A model generated the notes under the pieces. That model did not search any database and had not been told where the DNA came from. It saw only the letters and a program-made list of their open reading frames with translations. A program made the position numbers and the translations under genes. A stretch of 54,642 bases of DNA from Catenaria anguillulae PL171 (lineage: Eukaryota > Blastocladiomycota > Blastocladiomycetes > Blastocladiales > Catenariaceae). Positions 9,429 to 20,677 of this stretch are shown piece by piece. Location: assembly GCA_002102555.1 (NCBI GenBank), contig MCFL01000162.1, forward strand, positions 1-54,642, written 5' to 3'. Within the stretch, counting starts at the first letter, position 1; each line of letters opens with the position of its first letter.

Positions 9429-11785
9429 ATGGCCCTGACATCTCTTTTGCTATCGACACGTAACCTGGCGCTATTGGCTCTGGTGAGCATCCAAGTGTTC
9501 AGCGGGATCGTCTACAAGCTTTCCGTTACCAATGGCAAATACGAGTATTCGACCGCTTCTGCACTCGTCATGGCTGAGGCTGCCAAGCTCGTCATGAGTT
9601 TGACACTTTACGTCCTTTACAACCGAGATGGGCCCACTGCCGCCCTGCCCGTTGCACACCAGACACGAAACGGCTTTTCCCATGACGGCGGAGATGGCAA
9701 AGTGGCCGACGACGCCGTGCATCAGCATCCTTCACCAGCGTCACGACTTCACGGCCTCACTCGACCGACTGTTTTGGAGACTGTCGTTGTCATGGTGCGC
9801 TCCATGCCTACTGAGCTCATTCGCGGCCTCGTATTTTTGGCTGCGATTTACACAAGCAACAATCACTTGGCGTTCTTCAACTACACCCTTGCGGATCCGG
9901 GAACCATCAATCTCATCAAGGCGGGCGGCACGCTCATCTCTGCGCTCATGTTATGGGCCGGATTAGGGCGTTTCATCACAGGATCACAATGGGTCGCCAT
10001 TCTGCTTCAACTTTGTGGCGTCATCGTATCTCAGTACGACCCGTGCCTGTCGCATGCAACTTTTGGACTTGGTGTCTATGCAAGCTTGCTTTTCCATGTG
10101 ATGCTCTCAGCCCTTGCAGGGGTCATCAACGATCACATGACCAAGGCCTACAAGACATCTCTCCACGCTCAGAACGCTGTTCTGTATACGTGCGGAACCT
10201 TCATGAACCTGACTTTGTACATCATTCGGTCGTGGGCAACCGGCACCGAGCCCGGCTTCTTCTCTGGCTACACCATCCAGGCCTGGCTCGTGGTGTTGAG
10301 TAACGCTGTCATCGGTCTTATCATTACGGCTGTTTACAAGTACTCTGACGCCGTTGTGAAGACTTTGGCATCGTCCTTTTCAACGGCCATTTTGCTTCTT
10401 CTTGGACCCGTTCTTTTCCACGCTCATCAACTCTCGCTCGTCGCCGCTCTCGGGTGTGTCGTAACGTTCATTGCATCGTACCTGTACATGGCGGCTCCCA
10501 AATCATCAGCTTCGGCAAAGTCGACCATGGACGCACATAAGGATGCCGAAAAAGAGAGGGCACGGTTGCTTGGAGAGCGCGCGGATCACCCTGGGTCGTC
10601 GGCGGAGTACCGGGCCAAGTCCAAGGAGTTCCAACACGACAGTACGTGGGCAGCCGGCTTTAGTCGGCACTCTGGGAGACGGAAAGGGATCGCCGCTGGT
10701 GTGCTCGTGTCGGTCCTACTCATGGGAATGTGGGTGTCCACACCGATGCAACCTTCGGCTTCCAGCCAGCCGGCAAACAGCCTCGAGTCGAACGGTAACA
10801 ACACGCGAGCAATCGATTGGACAACACAAAATGGAGAATCCATGGACCATACAGCTGTTGGGACGCTCAAAATGTCCACGAATCCAAAATCGCCCTTCAG
10901 CAACACCGTCGCCATTATCCGCTTCAATACACCTCACCCTGAGCGTTTGGCCGTTCTCGAACCGTACCGCCGCTTCTTCAAGCATGTCGTCATTTCTAGC
11001 AAGAACGCGGGTAACGACACTAGTCTTGAAGTGAACCGATGCGACCATTCCTTCGAAACGTACCACTGCGTTGACAAGGTAATGAGGTTATTGGAGCAAG
11101 AATACGAGAACCAAGACATTGACGGCGTTTTGTATTTCCAATCCGATTTTTGGTACGATCCTGACACTTGGCAAGTTGCAAACTGCGGACAGAGCCTATA
11201 TTCACCCTCGCTTCGTGTCCAATCGCACTCCTCAGGGTCCGCCCACAAGACTTCATTGGCCTGAGCAAACAAGTCGCTTGGCGGCTGCATCCTCCCATGC
11301 TAGGTTCTCTCAACCGTTGCACCAACCGCCAAGACTACAAACGTTTCCGCGAGCGCGCCAACTGGTGGAAGGCGAACCAAGACCCAGAGTTCCCCAAGTA
11401 CATGAAGGAAACACTTGACGCAATCTGCAAACTGCCCGAGCAACCGTTCGGCTGCCCCGACTTGTACTGCAGCGATTGGTCCGACTTTTATTTCATTCCA
11501 AGGTCTCTTTTCAATGATTGGCACACGCTATCCGACGCCTTTCTCCGCCGCGTCGTATTCCACGAAATCGCTGTTCCAACCATGATAGAGCTCCTGTCGC
11601 AGCACAAAGCGCAGAGTGAAGAGGCTGTGCGTTGTTCGAACGTTGGCTCGGATCGAGACAGAGAGCAGCAAGGTCAGGTGGCAGATATGAAGGAGTTCCG
11701 TTGCGGTCGTCAGCTCGATTTCCACAATCAGGCCATGGTCAAGGCACACTTTGACACTTTGGTGAGATGGGACGCAGACGTTTGA
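9429..11785 (+). CDS. Nucleotide-sugar transporter (SLC35A type) fused to a glycosyltransferase-like domain
   Basis: The first 350 or so residues are a Golgi nucleotide-sugar transporter. About ten hydrophobic helices are visible, with family hallmarks: VFSGIVYKLSVTNGKYEYSTA near the start, NNHLAFFNYTLADPGTINLI, and KYSDAVVKTLASSFSTAILL near the end. Residues about 355-420 are a charged linker. A further single membrane segment (GIAAGVLVSVLLMGMWV) precedes a second domain: VAIIRFNTPHPERLAVLEPY, GVLYFQSDFWYDPDTW and, in another frame after about 11237, DFIGLSKQVAWRLHPPML and SDWSDFYFIPRSLFNDWH. This part is reminiscent of plant STELLO/DUF288 glycosyltransferase-like proteins; that is a weak match by eye. 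The frame changes between 11153 and 11237. One legal intron exists (GT at 11153, AG ending 11235, phase 2), though a single-base indel is possible. The ATG at 9429 starts directly before the first membrane helix. Confidence 0.75.
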
Positions 11786-12267
11786 CCGTTGGCGCTTGTT
11801 TTTTTTTTTTTTTTCTCCTGCGCTTCTTACTCGTCGAGAGCAGCAATGGATTTCTGTCATTCCTCACTTTTGTGCTTCAAGTTGTCGTACTACTATATCC
11901 GGCTCTGACGAAAATATATGGCGTGGACCGCTCACTTATAAGTCAAAGTTACGGTCTTGATGGCTTGCTGCGAGGACCTCAAGGTAATGCGACCAATACT
12001 CTAGATCCTCAGCCAGTAAAGCCGTCAATCAGACGAGCCGTCTTGGAGCTGAAAGGCATAGCATCAAGATCACTAAGTTGTCTGATAGCATCCCTTGCTC
12101 GTCATAAAGAAAGACCGACGCAGTTATCACAAAAGGGTGTTTATCTAGTTGTACACAGAAAAGAACAAACAAAAACACAGGCACAAATAGCGACGAAAAC
12201 TATCAATGAAGTCGAGTCACGCTTCCAGCCAAGAATGCCCTACCCCCATGCTGCGTAGATACACGTT
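11786..12267. other. Intergenic between convergent genes
   Basis: Contains a T tract near 11802-11814 and no convincing gene. It lies between the 3' ends of the transporter fusion (+) and the left copy of the three-domain enzyme (-), just outside the inverted duplication. Confidence 0.5.
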
Positions 12268-14879
12268 AAACGCACACACGGCCACTTGAGCGGGGAGACC
12301 GGGTCGGTGAACTTGAAGGTGAAGCGTGCGAGTCCAAGAGCTGGAGCTGCTGTGCCTTGACGGCTGCGGCTGCGAGCTTTTGGGCCTTTGTTGGACTGCT
12401 GATGGGTGTGCGCGAGATTGCTGTGCTTGACTGTTGAGGGCGTTGGTTGCCAGTGTGCCAAACCGGCATCGGCGGCCAGTTCCTTGTACAGCTCGACAAA
12501 GCGCACATAGTGGTCGTGATTGCTGTGCAGTGGGATGAGTGTCAAGACGAGCAACGCGGCAATGGCCTTGATGTCGTCGGACACACTTCGTTGCGGGCCG
12601 TTCAGGGTGCTGCTGCTGCCGGATGTGTAGTTTGCCTCGACCCACGACCAAAACAGGTCCTTGAGCTTCCCAGCCCACGCTTGTCGGTATTGCTCATCTC
12701 GCGGTCCAGGATAATGAAGTCGTAGCCGCACAGGGACTGGTACACCTTGGCCAAATCGTAGAGTGCGTCGCCTTCGAGCGTCAAGTCGTTTCCGAGGCGG
12801 CCACGCATGTCAATGAACTTCACTTGGCCGTCCTTGGTCATGAGCACATTGCTAAACACGGGGTCGCCGTGAATCACCTTGCAATGGTATCCACCGGCTT
12901 GATGTTGGTAGGCATCAAAATGCTTGGAGACGGCCGCCATGGCCTCCTCGGGACAGATTCCGAGCTTCTTGTACAGGCTGGCGTGCGCTTGCAATCGCGC
13001 GGCGGCCTTTGGTCCATAGTTGGCGTATATGTTGGGGCGCACAGGCGACAGTGCTTGGTGCTGGATGGCGGCTGCCCACGGTGCGGCGTCTTGAACGTCG
13101 GCGGCCAAGGTAAACGGCTGGGAATCGCGTAGACCAGACGACTTGTGGACGAGTTGCAACGACTTGAGCAAGGTGGCAAACCGACTCTCTGTGAGACAGC
13201 GGCTCACGAGCAAGTGCGAAAAGGTGATACCGTTGAGCTTGCCCATGGTGATGGACGTGAGACTCGACTCTGGGTTGTAGTCCAAGTCGTACAAGGTTGG
13301 GAACAAGTAAGACACGTCGTTGGGCATGCACGCGTAAAAGTAGGCTTCGCCGTGGATGGTGCTGGCCGAAGATGCCTTGACCACCTTGTCGCCAACGACT
13401 TGCACTTGGTTGAAATCCCGGGCAGCCACCATGGCGCGGCCACTGCTCTCGGTGGCCCTGTCCTCGGGCATGTACCAACCAATCTCCTTGCCCGTATCGA
13501 GAAGCGCATTCACGGCCAAGTCGTCAATGTAAAGATGAGCCCAGGGCTTGCCAAAGAGCAACTCGTCGTAATCGATCCCAAAGTCGGCCAGCTGCTTGAT
13601 GGTGAGGGTGCCAATGTCCCGAATCACGGCGCCCACGTTGCCATTGTGTGTCTTCATGCGCCGGGCCGTTTGAATGATGATGTAGTGGCCTGCGGCCTTG
13701 AGTTGCTGGCAAAGACGAATATTGCGCCATTTGGGCTCGCAAGTTGTGTAGTCACCGTCGACCCTGGGCATGGACACAAGCGTGTTGTCGAGATCAAAGC
13801 AGAAACGACGCTTCTTGACCAAGTGCGGGTTGGTGAGGACAACTTGCAAAAAGGTATCGAGTTGACTGGGTGTCCCCACGCAGCAAAAGCCCTCATTGTC
13901 CACCTTGCACCCGACAAAGTGCTCGCCTGCTTGAATCATGCTAGCAATGATGGACGAAGTGTAGTACTCGCCGGCAACGCCAACACCCGCATCGAGTGTC
14001 TGGCAAGCATAAGTATGGAGCAAGTGACCAGTGGCAAAGACGTAGGCGCCCGTGTTGGCATTTTGGGAAATGGCCACCTTTTCGCGGATCGCAGTGATCC
14101 GGTCGTCGTGTTTCTTGTCGAGGGCAATGTAAGAAAACACGGGGTTGGATCCCTTGTCCTCAAAGTACATGCAAGCGGACGCGTGCGGGGCAGCTGACGA
14201 GCCTGAGTGAGGACATCGGCAAAGTAGATGGTGTCACAATCCAGCGACATGGTGCGGCGGCTGAGCTCGTGTTCCTCCATGTTTTGGCACACGATAAACA
14301 GCGTTTCTGAAAAAAAGCAAATGCCCAAAAACAATATCCTTTCGAGTGAGTCACCGGACGACGATGGCCATCTTCACTTCATTCGGACGAGATCAAGGTC
14401 GTACCAGCAGCACCACGGGTCTCAAAATCCAACACGACCAACTTGACATCAATGTGCTTGAACTCGCGCTGCACATGCTTGCTAATGTGGAACTGGTCCT
14501 CGACGCTGCGGAGCACAGCCAACCAGAGCGTGTCGCCGGCAATCAAGTTGAGGTTCTCGATGAGCCAAAAGAGCATGGGCCGGCCTGCAATATTGATGAG
14601 CGGCTTGGGGTAGCGATAGCCAGACTTGGCGAAGCGCGAGCCAATCCCGCCCATAGGGATCACGACATTCATGGGAGCACGGCGACGGGCGCTTGCATTT
14701 GAACTTGGCGTCAACGTCGTCGCAAGGGTCGTGGCCGTGGCCGCTGCTGCCGTTGCGGGCGGAGCACTGGTCCGCATGCTGGCATTGGACAGGGCTGCCG
14801 TGATGACTGGTGCAGATGTGACGCGTGCATGGGCGGCAGGCGTCGCAGCCTTGGTCGGCGAGGGAGTCGATGAGAGCAT
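12240..14879 (-). CDS. Three-domain nucleotidyltransferase / HAD phosphatase / APH-type kinase, left copy
   Basis: Domain order: an N-terminal sugar-1-phosphate nucleotidyltransferase (MNVVIPMGGIGSRF, then YPKPLINIAGRPMLFW); a HAD phosphatase (FCFDLDNTLVSMPRVDGDY with the DxDxT nucleophile, IIIQTARRM, then YIDDLAVN); and an aminoglycoside/choline-kinase-like domain (KVIHGDPVFSNVLM with catalytic HGDxxxxN, then FIDMRG). Such proteins are expected to make or recycle an activated sugar or phospho-alcohol for a surface polymer. The substrate is not evident. A 98-nt intron (14307-14404) joins in correct phase as RGAAETLFIVCQN. This copy has an intact exon 1, but the frame slips near 14185 (after ARQLP) and again near 12675 (after DKRGLG), each by one base relative to the right copy. 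ATG 14879 gives a low-complexity leader; ATG 14672 is the alternative. The gene is transcribed away from the duplication centre. Confidence 0.75.
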
Positions 14880-15458
14880 GATGCCAGATGAAATGGTACG
14901 CGTGAATGTTGAAGGGCCAGTGTTGCCGCACAAGGAAAGGTCTACGAAGAGTCTTGGTGGAGCAGTGGTCTAGAGGCCGGGCCGAGCCTTGGATGGGCGG
15001 GGCGATCCGAGCCGAAATCAAAGAGTCTATGGGATGGTATTGCACCTACTCCGGAATATCACGGTCGATTCAAGTCGAACTTCAACTTGGAGTTTCGAGT
15101 GACGGAGAAGGGACAAGCTTGTGAGCAGAAATTCAAATCTTGAAGCAACGCAGGACGAAAGAGAGAGCGGGAAAGGGACGGCGGGGGAGCGGTCGTATTT
15201 AACACACGGACCGTCGACTTGCGCTTGGCGGGGCACCGCCTTTGTGTGCAATCACGCTAGCCAATTGCAATCGGCATTCATTCACCAATGGTCCGTGTGC
15301 ACAACGGGCCGACTTGATTTTGTCCGCTGATGCAGAGATGACGCGTCATCACACTAACCAGCTCTCCCTCAATCTGACGCGTCACACGTGTTTTCACCCA
15401 CTTTCCCACACGACCTCAACCCAAAACGTCAATTTGTCCACGTCTGCGCGTTTCTGCA
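12268..15458. repeat. Left arm of a 3.19-kb inverted duplication
   Basis: The reverse complement of this arm matches 17056-20248 nearly base for base over its whole length, including promoter, intron and coding region. Differences seen are scattered substitutions and a handful of single-base indels. Similarity stops sharply on the outer side at AAACGCACACACGG (12268) and on the inner side just after GCGTTTCTGCA (15458). No repeat or mobile-element end was seen at either boundary. Confidence 0.9.
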
Positions 15459-17055
15459 TTATCGTGCTAACTCTGCCGCCCAAGTGCTGTGTTTGCTTGG
15501 AAAGGAAGTAATCGCCCAAGCGCGTAGATCTGTGACCATTCTGCAAACGAGGAATCAACAGTCTTTGCGAGCTGACATGTTGATTGCAAGATTTATTCAT
15601 AAATTGATTAGATCCATGAAAAGGCGCCCTTCGCAGATCCCAATCTGCGACAGCTTCCAACTGCAGCTGTAGCGATCATATCACATATGGGCGCAACGCT
15701 GTTCTTGAGAGAGTCGGAAAACCAAACAGGTCCAAGGTTCATTGATCCTGGCCCGTTTGGAGCTGATTATCATGCTGAGATGCAGGCTGGGGCAAGGTGG
15801 GCGGGTCACAGTGCTAATACTCTGTGGGTTGGAAAAGGGTACCCAATCGTCCACGCTCCACAACTTACCTAGTATTGAAGTTTGCTTCGAGCATCGTCTC
15901 AAGAATACGTGGGTAAGGTTTAGGTTACCGATTTTTTACCCTGTGCCCGCGAATCGACGGTCATCTCAATCAAACTCAGCTCCCACTCTTCATTTCCTCA
16001 CGTCGCATTGATACTTTCCCAATGAATGTTTATGTGTCAATCCTGATGGTCCGTCGCCATTCCCACCGCTCGCCTTCCATCGCAGCCGGGCAACGTGTCA
16101 AATGCATAGTGCATTTGAACCATGGATATGTATGGCGAAAGAATGGTCCAACAAACACAAAAGCGACTTCTGTTCAAGCGGCCCCATTCAGCTGAGTTTG
16201 CACAAACACAGCAGCAAAAAGGAAGAAATACGTTGCAATGTACAAACGGCAGCTACCATTGCCAGTGGCAACGATGTACGCTCAAGACTACAGTGGTTAA
16301 CTTAGAAGAATGACTGCAGGAGGGACTCGATCAAAGCCCACGGGCCTCCAATGGCTGGTCAATCCACAAGCACAGCACCCGGCTGTCGATGTGCGGTCCA
16401 TGTCATGCACAGGATACACGGTTAATGGGCACGGACAGTTTTGCCTGCCACTGGATAAGTGAATTCAGATGCCGTCATGGATCGGAGGATCGAATGGGAC
16501 AGCTGGGATGAGCAGCCGCCCGGGATGCGTCAAGGAGTGCTGGTGTGCCTGCATCGGATCACTCGAACAAATGGAATGAGCACCACGGCAACTGGGGTTA
16601 GACGATTGTCGGTGCATAGTGTCGATGGTGCAATATGGTCGGCTGGATGCGAAGAACTGTATTCCAGGCCGGTACATATATACCTAGTCTGACTGTGATC
16701 GTGAGGAGACATATCAATTGTTGTATGCTGTGCACCTTGATGTGTTGCGTTTATTGAGGTATTTGACTACTCATTTCCGTTAATTTTCATTTGACACACA
16801 TTGTCAGTTTCATTTTCGTCTTGTTGAATGGGGTGGTCATGTCTTTTGCTTGCGAGGGAAGCCCATTCTAATGAGATTGTAGCGACTATCGACCACATGA
16901 AGCTCATAGACATTTCGTCACAGGTGCATGAGTCGACGGAAGCATCGATGATTCTGGGATGTCAATGTACCAGAAGTAAACTTGTGACCGGCCAGCGGCG
17001 TGCCTGACGCTTGGGTCGAGCACAAGCTTCGGATCGGCAGAGTTTGCGCGATGGG
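15459..17055. other. Spacer of the inverted duplication; no gene seen
   Basis: About 1.6 kb of sequence unique to the centre, with no convincing gene on either strand. It lies between two divergent promoters. It could be a leftover of the original single-copy flank or of the rearrangement. Confidence 0.55.
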
Positions 17056-20000
17056 TGCAGAAACGCGCTGACGTGGACAAATTGACGGTTTGGGTTGAGG
17101 TCGTGTGGGAAAGTGGGTGAAAACACGTGTGACGCGTCAGATTGAGGGAGAGCTGGTTAGTGTGATGACGCGTCATCTCTGCATCAGCGGACAAAATCAA
17201 GTCGGCCCGTTGTGCACACGGACCATTGGTGAATGAATGCCGATTGCAATTGGCTAGCGTGATTGCACACAAAGGCGGTGCCCCGCCAAGCGCAAGTCGA
17301 CGGTCCGTGTGTTAAATACGACCGCTCCCCCGCCGTCCCTTTCCCGCTCTCTCTTTCGTCCTGCGTTGCTTCAAGATTTGAATTTCTGCTCACAAGCTTG
17401 TCCCTTCTCCGTCACTCGAAACTCCAAGTTGAAGTTCGACTTGAATCGACCGTGATATTCCGGAGTAGGTGCAATACCATCCCATAGACTCTTTGATTTC
17501 GGCTCGGATCGCCCCGCCCATCCAAGGCTCGGCCCGGCCTCTAGACCACTGCTCCACCAAGACTCTTCGTAGACCTTTCCTTGTGCGGCAACACTGGCCC
17601 TTCAACATTCACGCGTACCATTTCATCTGGCATCATGCTCTCATCGACTCCCTCGCCGACCAAGGCTGCGACGCCTGCCGCCCATGCACGCGTCACATCT
17701 GCACCAGTCATCACGGCAGCCCTGTCCAATGCCAGCATGCGGACAGTGCTCCGCCCGCAACGGCAGCAGCGGCCACGGCCACGACCCTTGCGACGACGTT
17801 GACGCCAAGTTCAAATGCAAGCGCCCGTCGCCGTGCTCCCATGAATGTCGTGATCCCTATGGGCGGGATTGGCTCGCGCTTCGCCAAGTCTGGCTATCGC
17901 TACCCCAAGCCGCTCATCAATATTGCAGGCCGGCCCATGCTCTTTTGGCTCATCGAGAACCTCAACTTGATTGCCGGCGACACGCTCTGGTTGGCTGTGC
18001 TCCGCAGCGTCGAGGACCAGTTCCACATTAGCAAGCATGTGCAGCGCGAGTTCAAGCACATTGATGTCAAGTTGGTCGTGTTGGATTTTGAGACCCGTGG
18101 GCTGCTGGTACGACTTGATCTGTCCGAATGAAGTGAAGATGGCCATCGTCGTCCGGTGACTCACTCGAAAGGATATTGTTTTTGGGCATTTGCTTTTTTC
18201 AGAAACGCTGTTTATCGTGTGCCAAAACATGGAGGAACACGAGCTCAACCGCCGCACCATGTCGCTGGATTGTGACACCATCTACTTTGCCGATGTCCTC
18301 ACTCAGGCTCGTCAGCTGCCCGCGCACGCGTCCGCTTGCATGTACTTTGAGGACAAGGGATCCAACCCCGTGTTTTCTTACATTGCCCTCGACAAGAAAC
18401 ACGACGACCGGATCACTGCGATCCGCGAAAAGGTGGCCATTTCCCAAAATGCCAACACGGGCGCCTACGTCTTTGCCACTGGTCACTTGCTCCATACTTA
18501 TGCTTGCCAGACACTCGATGCGGGTGTTGGCGTTGCCGGCGAGTACTACACTTCGTCCATCATTGCTAGCATGATTCAAGCAGGCGAGCACTTTGTCGGG
18601 TGCAAGGTGGACAATGAGGGCTTTTGCTGCGTGGGGACACCCAGTCAACTCGATACCTTTTTGCAAGTTGTCCTCACCAACCCGCACTTGGTCAAGAAGC
18701 GTCGTTTCTGCTTTGATCTCGACAACACGCTTGTGTCCATGCCCAGGGTCGACGGTGACTACACAACTTGCGAGCCCAAATGGCGCAATATTCGTCTTTG
18801 CCAGCAACTCAAGGCCGCAGGCCACTACATCATCATTCAAACGGCCCGGCGCATGAAGACACACAATGGCAACGTGGGCGCCGTGATTCGGGACATTGGC
18901 ACCCTCACCATCAAGCAGCTGGCCGACTTTGGGATCGATTACGACGAGTTGCTCTTTGGCAAGCCCTGGGCCCATCTTTACATTGACGACTTGGCCGTGA
19001 ATGCGCTTCTCGATACGGGCAAGGAGATTGGTTGGTACATGCCCGAGGACAGGGCCACCGAGAGCAGTGGCCGCGCCATGGTGGCTGCCCGGGATTTCAA
19101 CCAAGTGCAAGTCGTTGGCGACAAGGTGGTCAAGGCATCTTCGGCCAGCACCATCCACGGCGAAGCCTACTTTTACGCGTGCATGCCCAACGACGTGTCT
19201 CACTTGTTCCCAACCTTGTACGACTTGGACTACAACCCAGAGTCGAGTCTCACGTCCATCACCATGGGCAAGCTCAACGGTATCACCTTTTCGCACTTGC
19301 TCGTGAGCCGCTGTCTCACAGAGAGTCGGTTTGCCACCTTGCTCAAGTCGTTGCAACTCGTCCACAAGTCGTCTGGTCTACGCGATTCCCAGCCGTTTAC
19401 CTTGGCCGCCGACGTTCAAGACGCCGCACCGTGGGCAGCCGCCATCCAGCACCAAGCACTGTCGCCTGTGCGCCCCAACATATACGCCAACTATGGACCA
19501 AAGGCCGCCGCGCGATTGCAAGCGCACGCCAGCCTGTACAAGAAGCTCGGAATCTGTCCCGAGGAGGCCATGGCGGCCGTCTCCAAGCATTTTGATGCCT
19601 ACCAACATCAAGCCGGTGGATACCATTGCAAGGTGATTCACGGCGACCCCGTGTTTAGCAATGTGCTCATGACCAAGGACGGCCAAGTGAAGTTCATTGA
19701 CATGCGTGGCCGCCTCGGAAACGACTTGACGCTCGAAGGCGACGCGCTCTACGATTTGGCCAAGGTGTACCAGTCCCTGTGTGGCTACGACTTCATTATC
19801 CTGGACCGCGAAATGAGCAATGCCGACAAGCGTGGGCTAGGCAAGCTCAAGGACCTGTTTTGGTCGTGGGTAGAGGCAAACTACACGTCCGGCAGCAGCA
19901 ACAGCAGCAGCCGGAACGGCCCGCAACGAAGTGTGTCCGACGACATCAAGGCCATTGCCGCGCTGCTCGTCTTGACACTCATCCCACTGCACAGCAATCA

Positions 20001-20248
20001 CGACCACTATGTGCGCTTTGTCGAGCTGTACAAGGAACTGGCCGCCGATGCCGGTTTGGCACACTGGCAACCAACGCCCTCAACATCAAGCACAGCAATC
20101 TCGCGCACACCCATCAGCAGTCCAACAAAGGCCCAAAAGCTTGCAGCCGCAGCCGTCAAGGTACAGCAGCTCCAGCTCTTGGACTCGCACGCTTCACCTT
20201 CAAGTTCACCGACCCGGTCTCCCCGCTCAAGTGGCCGTGTGTGCGTTT
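17056..20248. repeat. Right arm of the 3.19-kb inverted duplication
   Basis: Reverse complement of 12268-15458. The inner boundary is at TGCAGAAACGCGC (17056) and the outer boundary after GTGTGCGTTT (20248). Both arms contain an AT box (TTAAATA on the gene strand, near 17312 here) about 320 bp before the likely start codon, so both gene copies carry the same upstream region. Confidence 0.9.
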
Positions 20249-20250
20249 GA
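17635..20250 (+). CDS. Three-domain nucleotidyltransferase / HAD phosphatase / APH-type kinase, right copy
   Basis: Same protein as the left copy, in the opposite orientation. HAD nucleophile motif FDLDNTL at 18712-18732; kinase motif IHGDPVFSN at 19636-19662; C-terminal helical part with AALLVLTLIPLHSNHDHY. The second exon is open without interruption from 18203 to the end, including the two places where the left copy slips. Its exon 1 is the damaged part. One base is missing near 17750, upstream of MNVVIPMGG, and one near 18098, where the left copy reads RGAAE. After removal of the 95-nt intron (18108-18202) the two exons no longer join in frame. ATG 17635 corresponds to the left start; ATG 17841 would give the nucleotidyltransferase domain directly. 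So each copy is intact where the other is broken. Confidence 0.75.
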
Positions 20251-20677
20251 AAGTGGATTGATGAGGTGATTGCGTTTGGTGTTTATCTGTGGTTTAATTC
20301 TTGTTCACATATGCCGCTGTCGTTTGCTTGTGGATTGTTTCAGCCCTGTAAGCTTTTGAATTCTCGTCCCTTTTGTGACATTACCCTCCCTCCTTATACA
20401 ACATCTGTGGAATACGTCTTGATCTTGACCTTCCATATTAATGTTGACCTTTGGATGTGAGGGACTCTGGCGGGGCGAACGTCAACATGGTATCTTGTTT
20501 TGAGCACCATCAAGAGCAGCGATTTTGTACATAACTCTCGTGTCTTGCTGCCAAAGAAAGGAAGAGGATATACATACAAGACAAGTACTGGCTATTGACA
20601 ACGAAGGAACCCGCTCAACCATCCAAGCGCTCCTCCCACAACCAACAAATCACGCAAGACCCACAATGCAAAACAAT
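20251..20677. other. Intergenic between convergent genes
   Basis: No gene seen between the right copy of the three-domain enzyme (+) and COQ5 (-). Presumed 3' untranslated regions. Confidence 0.6.

Noticed and set aside
12602-14170. Treating the left-arm enzyme as starting at MYFEDKG (14170)
   Set aside because: That Met follows an apparent one-base slip; the right copy shows the protein continues upstream through the nucleotidyltransferase domain.
18199-19365. 388-codon open frame antisense to the three-domain enzyme (and its twin at 13145-14197)
   Set aside because: Antisense shadow of a GC-rich coding region, present in both arms only because the arms are copies.
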